Below, piece by piece: positions 25,916-37,500 of a DNA stretch of 64,000 nucleotides. The stretch spans positions 1 through 64,000 of the forward strand of contig JALDXQ010000006.1 in NCBI GenBank assembly GCA_032156805.1, in the 5' to 3' direction. The stretch is from Gp6-AA40 sp032156805 (GTDB lineage: Bacteria; Acidobacteriota; Vicinamibacteria; Vicinamibacterales; UBA2999). The notes beneath the pieces are model-generated. The model saw nothing but the letters and a program-made list of their open reading frames with translations, did not search any database and was not told where the DNA came from. Each line of letters opens with the position of its first letter. Within the stretch, counting starts at the first letter, position 1. The translations under genes were made by a program, and so were the position numbers.

Positions 25916-26050
25916 TTCACGCTGCATCGTAACGATCCGCTCACCCGCCTGTCAATCTGTCTCTCCCTCCCCTTCCCCCGGGCTTGGTCCAGCTTGATAG
26001 CCGGCGCCTGATTCGCAAACATCTGTACTCCCTCGTTTGGAGTCCTGGAG

Positions 26051-27262
26051 ATGCACGATGTGATCATCGTGGGGGCGCGCTGTGCCGGCTCGCCCCTGGC
26101 GATGCTCCTTGCACGACACGGCGTGAGAGTCCTGCTGGTTGATCGCGCCAGCTTCCCCAGCGACATCCCGCACGGGCACTTCATCCATCGCCACGGACCG
26201 CGCCGCCTGCGTGCATGGGGTGTGCTCGATCGGATCGCCGCGCGCACGCCGGCCATCACGAGCATGCTGTTCGATGCCGGTGACTTCCCGCTCGCCGCGC
26301 ACAACCTGGTCGAAGATGGCGTGGCATGGGGGTACGGGCCGCGCCGCTCGACACTTGATGCCATCCTGCTCGAGGCCGCCGCCCAGAGCGGCGCCCAGGT
26401 GCGATCCAGCTTCAACGTGTTCGAGTACATCATCGAGCATGGCACCGTCGTCGGTATTCATGGCCGCTCGGAAGCCGGCAGGACCGTGCTCGAGCGCGCG
26501 CCGCTGGTCGTGGGCGCCGATGGCCGGAACTCCGGGCTTGCCCGCGCCATCGAGGCGCCGATCTACAACCAGGTGCCTCCGATCCTTTGCTATTACTTCT
26601 CGTACTGGAGCGGCGTCGCGGCGCAGACGTTCGAGCTGTATGTCCGGACACGCGAGCGGCGAGTCATCTTCTCGTTCAGGACCGAAGACGATCGTTATGC
26701 GGTTTTCGTCGGCGCGCCCATGGAGGAGTTTGAGAGCTTTCGTCACGACATCGAGGCCGCATTCATGCGAACGCTCGACATCGTGCCGGAGTTCGCCGCG
26801 CGTGTGCGATCGGGACGGCGCGAGGAGCGCTTCTATGGCTGCGGTGATTTGCCGAACTTCTATCGCAAGCCGTACGGCAATGGGTGGGCACTCATCGGCG
26901 ATGCCGGCCTGCACAAAGATCCGTTTCTCGCGCTTGGCATCTGCGACGGGCTGCGCGACGCGGAATTCTTGTCCGAGGCGATCCGGGACGGGCTGGGCGG
27001 AAGCCGCCCGCTGCGTGAGGCGCTCGCCGACTTCGAGAGAAAACGCAACGACGCTTCCGCGGCCGACTACCAGGAGAACATCGCGTCCGCCAGGTTCACG
27101 CCCTTTCCGCCCGAGTTCTTTGCGGTTCGCGCGGCGGTCAGACACCGGCCCGAGGAAGCGACCAGCCTCGTCAAGGCTCGCATGCGAATGATCGATCCCT
27201 CGGCGTTCTTCAATCCGAACAACCTGCAGCGGTTGCTCGAACACACGTCTCCGCAACTGTAG
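26051..27262 (+). CDS. FAD-dependent oxidoreductase, PHBH / geranylgeranyl-reductase-like
   Basis: This 403-residue soluble flavoprotein has the Rossmann motif VIIVGARCAGSPLA at the N-terminus, the VVGADGRNS motif near residue 155 and the FAD-ribityl motif LIGDAGLHKDPFLALGI near 282. Together these place it in the para-hydroxybenzoate-hydroxylase superfamily (class A monooxygenases, halogenases and isoprenoid reductases). No halogenase WxWxIP motif is present. The substrate cannot be read from the sequence. Cys-13 replaces the more common Gly in the dinucleotide motif. GGAGTCCTGGAG lies directly before the ATG as a ribosome site. The histidine kinase gene begins immediately after its stop, so the two may be cotranscribed. 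Confidence 0.85.
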   Translation: MHDVIIVGARCAGSPLAMLLARHGVRVLLVDRASFPSDIPHGHFIHRHGPRRLRAWGVLDRIAARTPAITSMLFDAGDFPLAAHNLVEDGVAWGYGPRRSTLDAILLEAAAQSGAQVRSSFNVFEYIIEHGTVVGIHGRSEAGRTVLERAPLVVGADGRNSGLARAIEAPIYNQVPPILCYYFSYWSGVAAQTFELYVRTRERRVIFSFRTEDDRYAVFVGAPMEEFESFRHDIEAAFMRTLDIVPEFAARVRSGRREERFYGCGDLPNFYRKPYGNGWALIGDAGLHKDPFLALGICDGLRDAEFLSEAIRDGLGGSRPLREALADFERKRNDASAADYQENIASARFTPFPPEFFAVRAAVRHRPEEATSLVKARMRMIDPSAFFNPNNLQRLLEHTSPQL

Positions 27263-29875
27263 TTGAGCAGGTTCATGAACCTGTTCGATTCATCGTCACG
27301 AGCAGTAGACTCCTGGCGGCGCGCGATGTCTGGTCCAAGCGAACCGACCCCTCGACGGGTACATATCGCCTCGGTGACGCTGGGCTACTACGGCCTGCTG
27401 GGAGGATTGCTTTCGTTCGCGGGCTGGGCTGCCGACCTGCCACGCCTGACCGACTGGGTCGGCGAGGGCATCTCGATTCAGCCGAACGCAACCCTCGCCG
27501 CAACGCTCGGAGGCTGCGCTCTTCTCCTGCTGGCATCCGGCCATCATTTCATGGCCGCGTTCTGCGGACTCACGGTGGCCGCCATCGGCGGCAGCGTTCT
27601 CTATCAGTACATCTCGGGTACCGATCTTCAGATCGATACGCTGCTGATGTTCGGGCGCGAATGGGGGCGCACAGGGGTGCTCTCCCCAGGGCGAATGGGT
27701 CCGCCCGGCGCCGTGTCCTGGACGATCATGGGTCTGACGATCGTCATCGCTTCCCTCTTTCGCCGGCCAGGGACCGGCCTGCGAGGGGTGGTCCCGCTGC
27801 TGGCATCGTTGACGAGCGCGATCTCCAGTCTGTCGCTCATCGGATATCTCTACGGCGCATCTACGCTGTACACCATTCCGACGGCGACGGTCATTGCCCT
27901 GCAAACCTCCACCTTCATCCTGGCTGTCTCACTCGGCTTGATGCTGGCGATTCCCGAGTTCGGCCCGATGCGGCTCTTCAGCGACCCGGGACCGGCAGGG
28001 TTGCTGGTCAGGCGAATCCTCCCCGCCCTGATCGTCGTGCCGGTGGTCCTCGGCTTTATCCGGCTGGTTGGAGAACAGGCCGACCTGTTCGACCCCGCGT
28101 TCGGCACCGCGTCGCGCACACTGGCGGAGATCGGACTCCTCATGGGCCTGCTCTGGTGGACGGCCACCGCGATCAGCCGGCAGACGCGCGCACGCGCGCG
28201 CGTCGAAGAGGAACTGCGCGAGAGTCAGAATCAGCTGCAGATCGACCTCGCGGACAGCCAACTGGTTCAGCGTGTCAGTGCCGAGATCATTCGTGAAGGT
28301 GATGAGCAGTCGCTCTACGACACCATCATCGATGCCGCGCTGACCATCATGCAGTCCAAGAGCGCGACCCTCCAGGTCTACGACGCCGAGCGCGGTGACC
28401 TGCGATTCCTCAGCGCACGAGGACTGGACGACGAGGCCATGGCGTACTGGCAGTCAGTCAGCAGCAACCCCGCCATGTGTGGAAGGGCGCTGCGTACCGG
28501 CGAACGCGTGATGGTCGGTGACGTCCTGAATGAGCCGATGTTCGGGACGAAAGACGTGGTGGCGTTTCGCCGGTTCGGCATCCGTGCCGTCCAGACGACG
28601 CCGCTCTTCTCGCGAACCGGTGCGCTGCTCGGCATGCTGTCCACGCACTGGACCACACCGCACGAGCCATCGGAACGCGCGCAACGACTGCTCGATATCC
28701 TGGCCAGGCAGGCCGCCGACTTGATCGAGCGCAGGCGAGCGGAGGATGCCCTGCGCGACGCGGACCGCCGCAAGGATGAATTCCTGGTGACGCTGGCGCA
28801 CGAGCTGCGCAACCCGCTCGCGCCCATTCGAACAGCCGTGGATCTGATGAAGCAGTCGCCGGCCACCGGCGAGAGCGAGGGAGTGACCTGGGCGCGGGAT
28901 GTTCTCGATCGTCAGACGGCGCTCATGGCGCGGCTGCTCGACGATCTCCTGGACGTCGGGCGCATTGCGCGCGACAAGCTGGAACTTCGGACAACGCGCA
29001 TGGACATCGGCACACTCATCCGGGAGGCCGTTGCCATGAATCGGCCTCTGGTCGAGGAGTTCGGACACGAGCTGACGGTCGTGGTTCCCGACGAGCCAAT
29101 GTACGTGAATGCCGATCCGGCGCGACTCACGCAGGTCTTCGGCAATCTCTTGAACAATGCCTGCCGCTATACGCCCTCTGGCGGACGAATCGCCGTCACG
29201 GCCGCACGGCAGGGAGAAGATGTCGTCGTGCGCGTGCAGGACAACGGCATCGGCATTCCATCCGACCGCCTCTCGAGCATCTTCGACATGTTCTCCCAGG
29301 TCGACCGCTCCCTGGAACGATCGCAACGCGGCCTGGGCATCGGGCTGCACCTGGTGAAGCGGCTCGTCGGCATGCACGGCGGCAGCGTCACGGCGCACAG
29401 CGACGGCGACGGCAAGGGCAGCGAGATCGTCGTGCACTTGCCGCTGCTGGCCACGGCCCCTCCCGGCGACCTGCCCGCAACAACTGCCCCCGAGGCGACT
29501 GCGGCTTCACCGCGTCGCATTCTGGTGGTCGACGACAACGCGGATGCCGCTCAGGCGCTCGCTCTGCTGCTGGAGGTGTGCGGGCACGAGACCCATGCGG
29601 TGCACGACGGAATCGCCGCACTCGACGCCGCCGAACGGCTGCGTCCGGATACGATTCTTCTGGATATCGGCCTGCCCAGGTTGAATGGGTTCGAGGTCTG
29701 CCGGCGAATTCGCGAGCAGCCCTGGGGCAAGGGCATCGTGGTGATTGCGCTGACAGGCTGGGGGCAGGAAGTGGATCGCCGCCGCTCGCACGAGTCTGGC
29801 TTCGACCACCACATCGTCAAACCGGTCGAGCACGCAACGCTCGTCAAGCTGCTCGAGCGCGACGATCGCCGCTAG
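27263..29875 (+). CDS. Membrane hybrid histidine kinase (TM-GAF-HisKA-HATPase-REC)
   Basis: The protein has about 870 residues. A hydrophobic N-terminal sensor of roughly seven helices (35-290) includes LGYYGLLGGLLSFAGWAADL and ALIVVPVVLGFIRLVG. A short coiled coil leads to a GAF domain (about 330-490). The phospho-acceptor histidine lies in LAHELRNPLAP near 511. The ATPase has N (NLLNNACRYT), G1 (VQDNGIGIPSDRL) and G2 (RGLGIGLHLVKRL) boxes. A receiver domain ends the protein, with Asp near 798 in ILLDIGLPRLNG. Starts are possible at TTG 27263, ATG 27275 and ATG 27326; none has a convincing ribosome site, so the N-terminus is open. It abuts the oxidoreductase stop. Its stop overlaps that of the convergent kinase in a shared CTAG. 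Confidence 0.87.
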   Translation: MSRFMNLFDSSSRAVDSWRRAMSGPSEPTPRRVHIASVTLGYYGLLGGLLSFAGWAADLPRLTDWVGEGISIQPNATLAATLGGCALLLLASGHHFMAAFCGLTVAAIGGSVLYQYISGTDLQIDTLLMFGREWGRTGVLSPGRMGPPGAVSWTIMGLTIVIASLFRRPGTGLRGVVPLLASLTSAISSLSLIGYLYGASTLYTIPTATVIALQTSTFILAVSLGLMLAIPEFGPMRLFSDPGPAGLLVRRILPALIVVPVVLGFIRLVGEQADLFDPAFGTASRTLAEIGLLMGLLWWTATAISRQTRARARVEEELRESQNQLQIDLADSQLVQRVSAEIIREGDEQSLYDTIIDAALTIMQSKSATLQVYDAERGDLRFLSARGLDDEAMAYWQSVSSNPAMCGRALRTGERVMVGDVLNEPMFGTKDVVAFRRFGIRAVQTTPLFSRTGALLGMLSTHWTTPHEPSERAQRLLDILARQAADLIERRRAEDALRDADRRKDEFLVTLAHELRNPLAPIRTAVDLMKQSPATGESEGVTWARDVLDRQTALMARLLDDLLDVGRIARDKLELRTTRMDIGTLIREAVAMNRPLVEEFGHELTVVVPDEPMYVNADPARLTQVFGNLLNNACRYTPSGGRIAVTAARQGEDVVVRVQDNGIGIPSDRLSSIFDMFSQVDRSLERSQRGLGIGLHLVKRLVGMHGGSVTAHSDGDGKGSEIVVHLPLLATAPPGDLPATTAPEATAASPRRILVVDDNADAAQALALLLEVCGHETHAVHDGIAALDAAERLRPDTILLDIGLPRLNGFEVCRRIREQPWGKGIVVIALTGWGQEVDRRRSHESGFDHHIVKPVEHATLVKLLERDDRR

Positions 29876-31506
29876 CCGGCCTGCGCTCCTTCGGCCTTGC
29901 GCTTTCCCGCCGCCGCTGCGAGAGCATTGAACAATTGCGCTTCGGCCACCGGTTTCACCAGGTGTGCATCGAACCCGGCGTCCGCCGTGCGTTCGCGATC
30001 CTGCTGCTGGCCCCAGCCAGTCAACGCGATGAGCGTCAGGCGCCGGCCTTCGGTCGATCGAAGACGCAGTTGCCGCGCCGCCTCGTAACCGTCCATCTTC
30101 GGCATCCCGAGGTCGAGCAGCACGATGTCCGGCTCGAACGCCCTGGCGACGGCGAGAGCTTCCGCACCATCGTGTGCCGTGCGAACCTCGTGGCCGGCGA
30201 GCTGCAGCTGCAGGGCTAACGCTTCGGCTGCGTCGTGATTATCGTCGACCACGAGGATCCGTTGCGGGGCGACCTCCGGAATCACCCCCTGGTCCTTTCG
30301 CTGGCTCGAGAGGACACCAAGCGGAGACGCCATGACCGGCAGCCGCACCGTGAACTCGCACCCGCGGCCCTGACCATCACTGTGGACCGACACACTGCCG
30401 CCGTGCATCTCGGTGAGGCGACGGACAAGTGCGAGTCCGATGCCAAGCCCTCCCTGCGCGCGCTCTGACTTGGAGTGCACCTGCGTGAACAGCTCGAAGA
30501 CCCGCGGTATCAGCTCCGGCGCGATCCCGATGCCGGTGTCGGCGATCTTGATCGCGACGTTCTGGCCCTCTCGCCGTACGCTCAACCGGATGTGTCCGCC
30601 CGGATCCATGAACTTCGCCGCGTTGTGCAGAATGTTGGCGATCACCTGCACCAGCCGGGTCTTGTCCCCTTCGACGCTAATCAACTCGTCGGGCAGATCG
30701 ATTTCCAGGACATGGTGATGCGTGTCGATCGCCGGCCGCGCCGTTTCGACCGCGCGCGCGACGATCGCGCCAATGAGCACCGGCTCCAGCTGCAGCGTGA
30801 TCATGCCGCGCGTAATGCGCGAGACGTCCAGCAGGTCGTCAATCAGACTTACGAGATGCTCGACCTGCCGCTCGATCACATCGCGGGCGCGGTTCCGATG
30901 CGGTTCGGCCAGCTCTTTCAGCCGCAGCAACTCGACGGCCGTCCGAATCGGCGCCAGCGGGTTGCGCAGCTCGTGAGCGAGCATTGCCAGGAACTCGTCC
31001 TTGCGATGGTTCGCCTCCTGCAGCGCCTGCGTCGTGGCTTCCAACGCCGACGTGCGCTCGGTGACCCGCTCCTCGAGCTCGCTGTTGAGCCGTTCGAGCG
31101 CCCGTGTCTTTCGAAACAGCTCGGCAAAGATGCTGACCTTCGCGCGCAGGATCGCCGGCACGACCGGCACGGGCACGTAGTCGACCGCGCCACACTCGTA
31201 GCCGCGCAGTCGATCCAGATCGGTCATGAGAATCGCGGACACGAAGATGATAGACGTCTTCTGAAACCGCGGGTGCTGCCGGATCATGGCCGCAAGCTCG
31301 TAGCCATCGAGATCAGGCATGCACACGTCAACGAGCACGACGGCGATCTCGTTGTCGAGCAGGCACTGCAGCGCCTCGCTCGCCGAGCTTACCGTGATCA
31401 GGTTCTCACCCAGCTCGCCCAGGATCGTTTCGTAGGTGAGCAGCTTCGATGGCTGATCGTCCACCAACAGGATGTTGACCCGGTCGATGCGCGTCGTTGG
31501 GACCAT
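29872..31506 (-). CDS. Soluble hybrid histidine kinase (REC-HisKA-HATPase-REC)
   Basis: This 544-residue protein has no membrane helix. An N-terminal receiver domain (10-125) carries Asp in VVLVDVCMPDLDG. A coiled coil (130-165) links it to HisKA, with His in LAHELRNPLAPI near 172. The ATPase domain (280-395) has ADTGIGIAPELI and GLGIGLALVRRL. A C-terminal receiver (425-540) has its Asp near 463 in VLLDLGMPKMDG. Receiver-first kinases take phosphate from another kinase, and the 2091-residue poly-HAMP kinase ends only 12 bp upstream, so a relay between the two is likely. The kinase core closely resembles that of the convergent membrane kinase (both have HELRNPLAPIRTAV), which suggests shared ancestry. 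Confidence 0.88.
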   Translation of the reverse strand: MVPTTRIDRVNILLVDDQPSKLLTYETILGELGENLITVSSASEALQCLLDNEIAVVLVDVCMPDLDGYELAAMIRQHPRFQKTSIIFVSAILMTDLDRLRGYECGAVDYVPVPVVPAILRAKVSIFAELFRKTRALERLNSELEERVTERTSALEATTQALQEANHRKDEFLAMLAHELRNPLAPIRTAVELLRLKELAEPHRNRARDVIERQVEHLVSLIDDLLDVSRITRGMITLQLEPVLIGAIVARAVETARPAIDTHHHVLEIDLPDELISVEGDKTRLVQVIANILHNAAKFMDPGGHIRLSVRREGQNVAIKIADTGIGIAPELIPRVFELFTQVHSKSERAQGGLGIGLALVRRLTEMHGGSVSVHSDGQGRGCEFTVRLPVMASPLGVLSSQRKDQGVIPEVAPQRILVVDDNHDAAEALALQLQLAGHEVRTAHDGAEALAVARAFEPDIVLLDLGMPKMDGYEAARQLRLRSTEGRRLTLIALTGWGQQQDRERTADAGFDAHLVKPVAEAQLFNALAAAAGKRKAEGAQAG

Positions 31507-31518
31507 GTCGATCCTCGT

Positions 31519-34500
31519 TTACCGATGGAGCCACATCCGCAGCGCGGACAGCAGCTGTTCGGTGTTCACCGGCTTGGCGAGATAATCCGATGCCCCCGCC
31601 TCGAAGCACTTCTCGCGGTCCCCTTTCATCGCCTTCGCCGTCAATGCCACGATCGGCAGACGACGAAGCTCCGGGTTCTCGCGAATCTTCTGCATCGTCT
31701 GGTAACCGTCCATCTCGGGCATCATGATGTCCATCAGGACGATCGACACGCCCGGTGTCCGTTCGAGGAGCGAGGCCGCCTCGCTGCCCGTACTGGCGGT
31801 GAGCACCTTCATGCCGCGCCGTTCGAGCACGCTGCTCAACGCAAAGATGTTCCGCACGTCATCGTCGACGACGAGCACTGACTTGCCCACGAGGTCATCG
31901 TCGGATCGGTGCAGGCGATCGAGCATCTTCTGCTTCTCAGGCGGCAGATCCGACACCACGCGGTGCAGGAACAACGCCGTCTCGTCGAGCAGCCGTTCCG
32001 GCGATTCGACGCCCTTCACGACCACGCTGCGCGCGAGCATGTGAAGCTGTGCGTCTTCTTCCGGTGAAAGCTCTCGCCCGGTAAAGACCACCACCGGTAC
32101 GTCGGACAACCTCTTGTCACCGCTGATCTGCTCGAGCACCTCGAAGCCGGACATGTCCGGCAGGCGCAGGTCGAGCACGACGCAGTCGCAGGGCTGCTCG
32201 GTGAGCGCGGCCAGAGCGGCAGCGCCGCTGTCGGCGGTCACGATATCGAGATCGTCGTGGCCCAGCAGCTCCTTGATGCTCATCTGCTCCGCCGCGTTGT
32301 CCTCGACGACCAGCAGCCGCTTCCGTCTCGGTTCGGCATAGGCCTTGAGGCGCGACACGGCGGCGGCCAGACCTTCCTTGGTGGTCGGCTTGGTGATGAA
32401 CGCGAACGCACCGCGCGCCAACCCGTGCTGACGATCCTCGTCCAGGCTCACGATCTGAACCGGAATGTGCCGCGTTTCCGGGTCCTGCTTCAACTGACTC
32501 AGCACGGTCCATCCGAGCATGTCCGGCAGGAAGAGATCGAGCGACACGGCGGTCGGCCGCCATTGACGCGCCAGCGCCAGGGCGTCGACGCCACGCGCCG
32601 CAACCAGCGCCTTCAGCCCCCTGTCGTGCGCCAGGTCCATCAGGATTCGCGCGTAGTGCGGATCGTCTTCGACGATCAGCATCGTCGAGTCTCCCGGATG
32701 GATACTCTCGCGATCGTCGAGCACGACATCGACAGTGCGTTCGGGCTGACGCGCGACGGTGAAACGCGCGCGCCCGTCGGCGGGGACTGCTGCTTGATCG
32801 GCATCCGCGCGACCCGCGACGGTCGGCCCGGCGTAACGCAGCGGCAAATAGAGCGTGAAGGTACTGCCGACACCGGGCGTGCTGCGCAACTGGATCTCGC
32901 CGCCGAGCAGTCCCGCAAGCTCGCGACTGATCGCCAGGCCCAGGCCGGTGCCGCCGTACTTACGGCTGGTGCTTGCGTCAGCCTGCTGAAACGCCTCGAA
33001 TACGATGCGCTGCTTCTCCGGCGGAATACCAATTCCTGTGTCGGAGACCTCGAATGCGACGACGGCGCCGCTCTGGCTGAGAACCGGATGCGACGCAGAC
33101 CACCCACCAGTCGCCGACGTCAGGTTGAGACGGACACCACCGTGCGAAGTGAACTTGAACGCGTTCGAGAGCAGGTTCTTCAGCACCTGCTGGAGACGCT
33201 TCACGTCGGTCACCATGCTCCGGCCCAGTTGCGCCTCCACGATGACGTCGAATCCCAGGTTCCGGCTCTCGGCCTCGTGCTTGAACGTGCGGCCCACCAT
33301 GTCGAGGAGGTTGGAGAAGAACACCTCCTCCGCCTCCACCGTCACCGTTCCTGACTCGATCTTCGAGAGATCGAGAATGTCGGTGATCAGGTTCAGGAGA
33401 TCCGTTCCCGCGCTGTGGATCGTTCGCGCGAACTCGACCTGCTTGTTGGAGAGATTGCCTTCCGGGTTGTCGGTCAACTGCTGGCCGAGGATCAGGATGC
33501 TGTTGAGCGGCGTCCGCAGCTCGTGCGACATGTTGGCGAGGAACTCTGACTTGTACTTCGATGTCAATGCGAGTTCGGCGGCCTTGTCCTCGAGTGCGCG
33601 CCGCGCCTGCTCGATTTCCTGGTTCTTCCGTTCGACCTCCACGTTCTGTTCGGCGAGCTGCTGCGCCTTCTGTGCCAGCTGCTCGTTGGTCTGCTGCAGC
33701 TCCTTCTGCTGTGCCTGGAGTTCACCGGCGAGCTGCTGCGACTGCTTGAGCAACCCTTCGGTCTGCATCGTCGCTTCGATACTGTTCAGCACGATGCCGA
33801 TACTGGCGGTGAGCTGATCCAGGAACGCGAGGTGGGTCGCTGAGAACTCGTTGAGCGAGGCAAGACCGAGGACCGCCTTGATCTGCCCCTCGAACACGAC
33901 CGGCAGGACGACGACGTTGCGCGGCAGCGCCTGGAAGAAGACGGATCCGACAGGCACCGTGTCCCTGGGCACATCGGACACGAGGATGCGCTTCTTGTCG
34001 CGCGCGCACTGCCCGACGAACCCCTCGCCGAGACGAAGCGCGGGTGGATACGCGCGCTCCTGCGCATCGGCGTAGCTGGCCAGGATCCTCAGCGTTGGCG
34101 TCGACTCCGAGTCCATCTGGTAGATGACGCCCTGGTGCGCGTTGATCAGCGGCACCAGTTCGCCGAGCAGGAGCTGCCCGACGGTCATCAGATCGCGCTG
34201 CCCCTGCAGCATGCCAGTGAACCGTGCCAAATTAGTCTTGAGCCAGTCCTGCTCGGTGTTGGTGTCGGTCGTCAACCGCAGGTTGTCGATCATCGTGTTG
34301 ATGTTGTCTTTGAGCTCGGCCACCTCGCCGCGCGCATCGACCTGAATCGACCGGGTCAGGTCGCCCTTGGTCACGGCAGTGGCCACCTCGGCGATCGCGC
34401 GTACCTGCGTGGTCAGGTTCGCGGCCAGCAGGTTGACGTTGCCGGTGAGGTCCTTCCACGTGCCGGCGGCACCCGGCACGTTCGCCTGACCACCAAGCCG

Positions 34501-37500
34501 TCCTTCGACGCCGACCTCGCGCGCCACGGATGTCACCTGGTCGGCAAACGTCGCCAGCGTTCCCGTCATGTTGTTGATCGTGTCCGCGAGCGCGGCTACC
34601 TCACCCTTGGCTTTCACGGTCAGGTTCTGCTCGAGATCGCCGTCGGCCACTGCGGTAACGACCTTGACGATGCCGCGAACCTGCTCCGTAAGGTTGGCGG
34701 CCATGACGTTGACATTGTCGGTGAGGTCTTTCCATGTACCGGCCACACCAGGCACCTGCGCCTGACCACCGAGCAGCCCTTCAGTTCCGACCTCGCGCGC
34801 CACCCGCGTGACTTCGGCCGCGAAGGCGTTCAACTGATCGACCATCGTGTTGATGGTGTTCTTCAGCTCGAGAATCTCGCCCTTCACATCGACGGTGATC
34901 TTGCGTGACAGGTCGCCGCGCGCCACCGCGGTGGTCACTTCGGCGATGTTCCGGACCTGGGTCGTGAGGTTGGCGGCAAGCAGGTTGACGTTGTCGGTGA
35001 GGTCCTTCCACGTGCCGGCGACGCCCGGCACGACGGCCTGACCGCCGAGACGCCCGTCGGTGCCGACCTCGCGCGCCACGCGTGTCACCTCGGCGGCAAA
35101 GGAGCGCAACTGCTCGACCATCGTGTTGAGCGTTTCCTTGAGCAGCAGGATCTCGCCGCGCACGTCGACCGTGATCTTCTTGGAGAGGTCGCCGCTGGCA
35201 ATCGCGATCGCAACTTCGTTGATGTTGCGCACCTGCGCCGTCAGGTTGCTGGCCATGAAGTTGACGTTGTCGGTCAGGTCCTTCCACGTGCCGGCGACAC
35301 CGGGTACCTGCGCCTGACCACCCAGCTTCCCTTCGGTGCCGACCTCGCGTGCCACGCGTGTGACTTCCGCGGCAAAGGCGTTGAGCTGGTCGACCATCGT
35401 GTTGACGGTGTTCTTCAGCTCGAGGATTTCGCCCTTGACGTCGACCGTGATCTTGCGCGACAGGTCACCGCGCGCGATGGCCGTGGCGACGTCCGCGATG
35501 TTGCGGACCTGCGCCGTGAGGTTGTTGGCCATCGAGTTGACCGAATCGGTCAGGTCTTTCCACGTGCCGGCCACACCGAGCACGTTGGCCTGACCGCCCA
35601 GGCGGCCTTCGGATCCGACCTCGCGCGCCACGCGCGTCACTTCGCTGGCGAACGCGTTGAGCTGATCGACCATCGTGTTGATGGTGTCTTTGATCTGGAG
35701 GATTTCACCGCTGACGTCCACGGTGATCTTCTGGCTCAGGTCGCCCTTGGCGATGGCGGTCGCGACCTTGGACACGTCGCGCCACTGCTCCGTGAGGTTG
35801 CCACCCATCGCATTGACCGAGTCGGTGAGATCTTTCCAGGTGCCGGCGACACCGGACACCTGGGCCTGACCACCGAGCTTTCCGTCGGTGCCGACCTCGC
35901 GCGCGACGCGGGTCACTTCCGCCGCGAACGCGTTGAGCTGGTCCACCATCGTGTTCAGCGTGTTCTTCAGCTCGAGAATCTCGCCCTTGACGTCAACGGT
36001 GATCTTGCGCGACAGGTCGCCGCGCGCCACGGCCGTGGTGACCTCGGCAATGTTGCGGACCTGCGTCGTGAGGTTGGCGGCCAGCAGGTTGACGTTATCC
36101 GTCAAGTCCTTCCACGTCCCGGCGACGCCGGGCACCTGGGCCTGACCGCCAAGCTTGCCTTCCGTGCCGACCTCGCGCGCCACGCGCGTCACTTCGCCAG
36201 CGAACGCGTTGAGCTGATCGACCATCGTGTTCAGCGTCTGTTTCAGCTGCAGCACCTCACCGCTGACATCGACGGTGATCTTCTTCGACAGGTCGCCGCC
36301 GGCGATGGCGGTGGCAACCTCGGCGATGTTGCGAACCTGCGCCGTCAGGTTATTGGCCATCGAGTTGACGCTGTCGGTCAGGTCCTTCCAGGTACCGGCC
36401 ACGCCGAGCACGTTCGCCTGACCACCGAGCCGGCCTTCGGTACCAACCTCGCGCGCCACGCGCGTCACCTCACCGGCAAACGCGTTGAGCTGATCCACCA
36501 TCGTGTTGATGGTTTCCTTGAGCAACAGGATCTCGCCGCTCACGTTGACGGTGATCTTCTTGGACAAGTCGCCGCGGGCAATGGCGGTCGCGACTTCGGC
36601 GATGTTGCGCACCTGGGCCGTCAGGTTGCTCGCCATGAAGTTCACGTTGTCGGTGAGGTCCTTCCACGTGCCGGCAACACCGGAGACCTGCGCCTGGCCA
36701 CCCAGTTTTCCGTCAGTGCCGACTTCGCGCGCCACGCGCGTGACTTCGCCGGCGAACGCATTGAGCTGATCGACCATCGTGTTGATGGTGTTCTTCAACT
36801 CCAGGATCTCGCCGCGCACGTCGACGGTGATCTTGCGCGACAGGTCGCCGCGCGCCACGGCCGTCGTCACTTCCGCGATGTTGCGCACCTGGTCGGTCAG
36901 GTTGCGCGCCATGGCGTTGACCGAGTCGGTGAGGTCCTTCCATGTACCGGCCACACCGGGCACTACCGCCTGACCACCGAGACGTCCTTCCGTGCCGACT
37001 TCCTGCGCCACGCGCGTGACTTCCGATGCAAACGACCGCAGCTGGTCGACCATCGTGTTGATCGCTTCTTTCAGCTGCAGGATTTCGCCACGGACATCGA
37101 CCGTGATCTTGCGGGAGAGGTCGCCGCTGGCGACAGCGATTGTCACTTCCGAGATGTTGCGGACCTGCGCCGTCAGGTTGCTCGCCATCGAATTGACGCT
37201 GTCGGTCAGATCCTTCCAGACGCCGCTGACGTCCCGGACCTGCGCCTGGCCGCCCAGCTTGCCGTCCGTTCCAACTTCGCGCGCCACGCGCGTGACTTCT
37301 GACGTGAAGATGCCGAGCTGCTCGATCATCGTGTTGACGATCGTGGCGGAGCGGAGGAACTCGCCTTCGAGCGGCCGGCCGTCGACGTCGAGCCGCACAG
37401 TCTGCAGCAGGTCGCCCTTGGCGACAGCCGCAAGCGCGCGTGTGACCTCTGTTGTCGGCCAGAGCAGATCGTCGATCAGCGTATTGACCGACGTTTCCAT

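Noticed and set aside
34215..37310. Regular direct repeats that could suggest a CRISPR-like array
   Set aside because: Unit length is 276 bp, the reading frame is continuous and every unit encodes HAMP modules.
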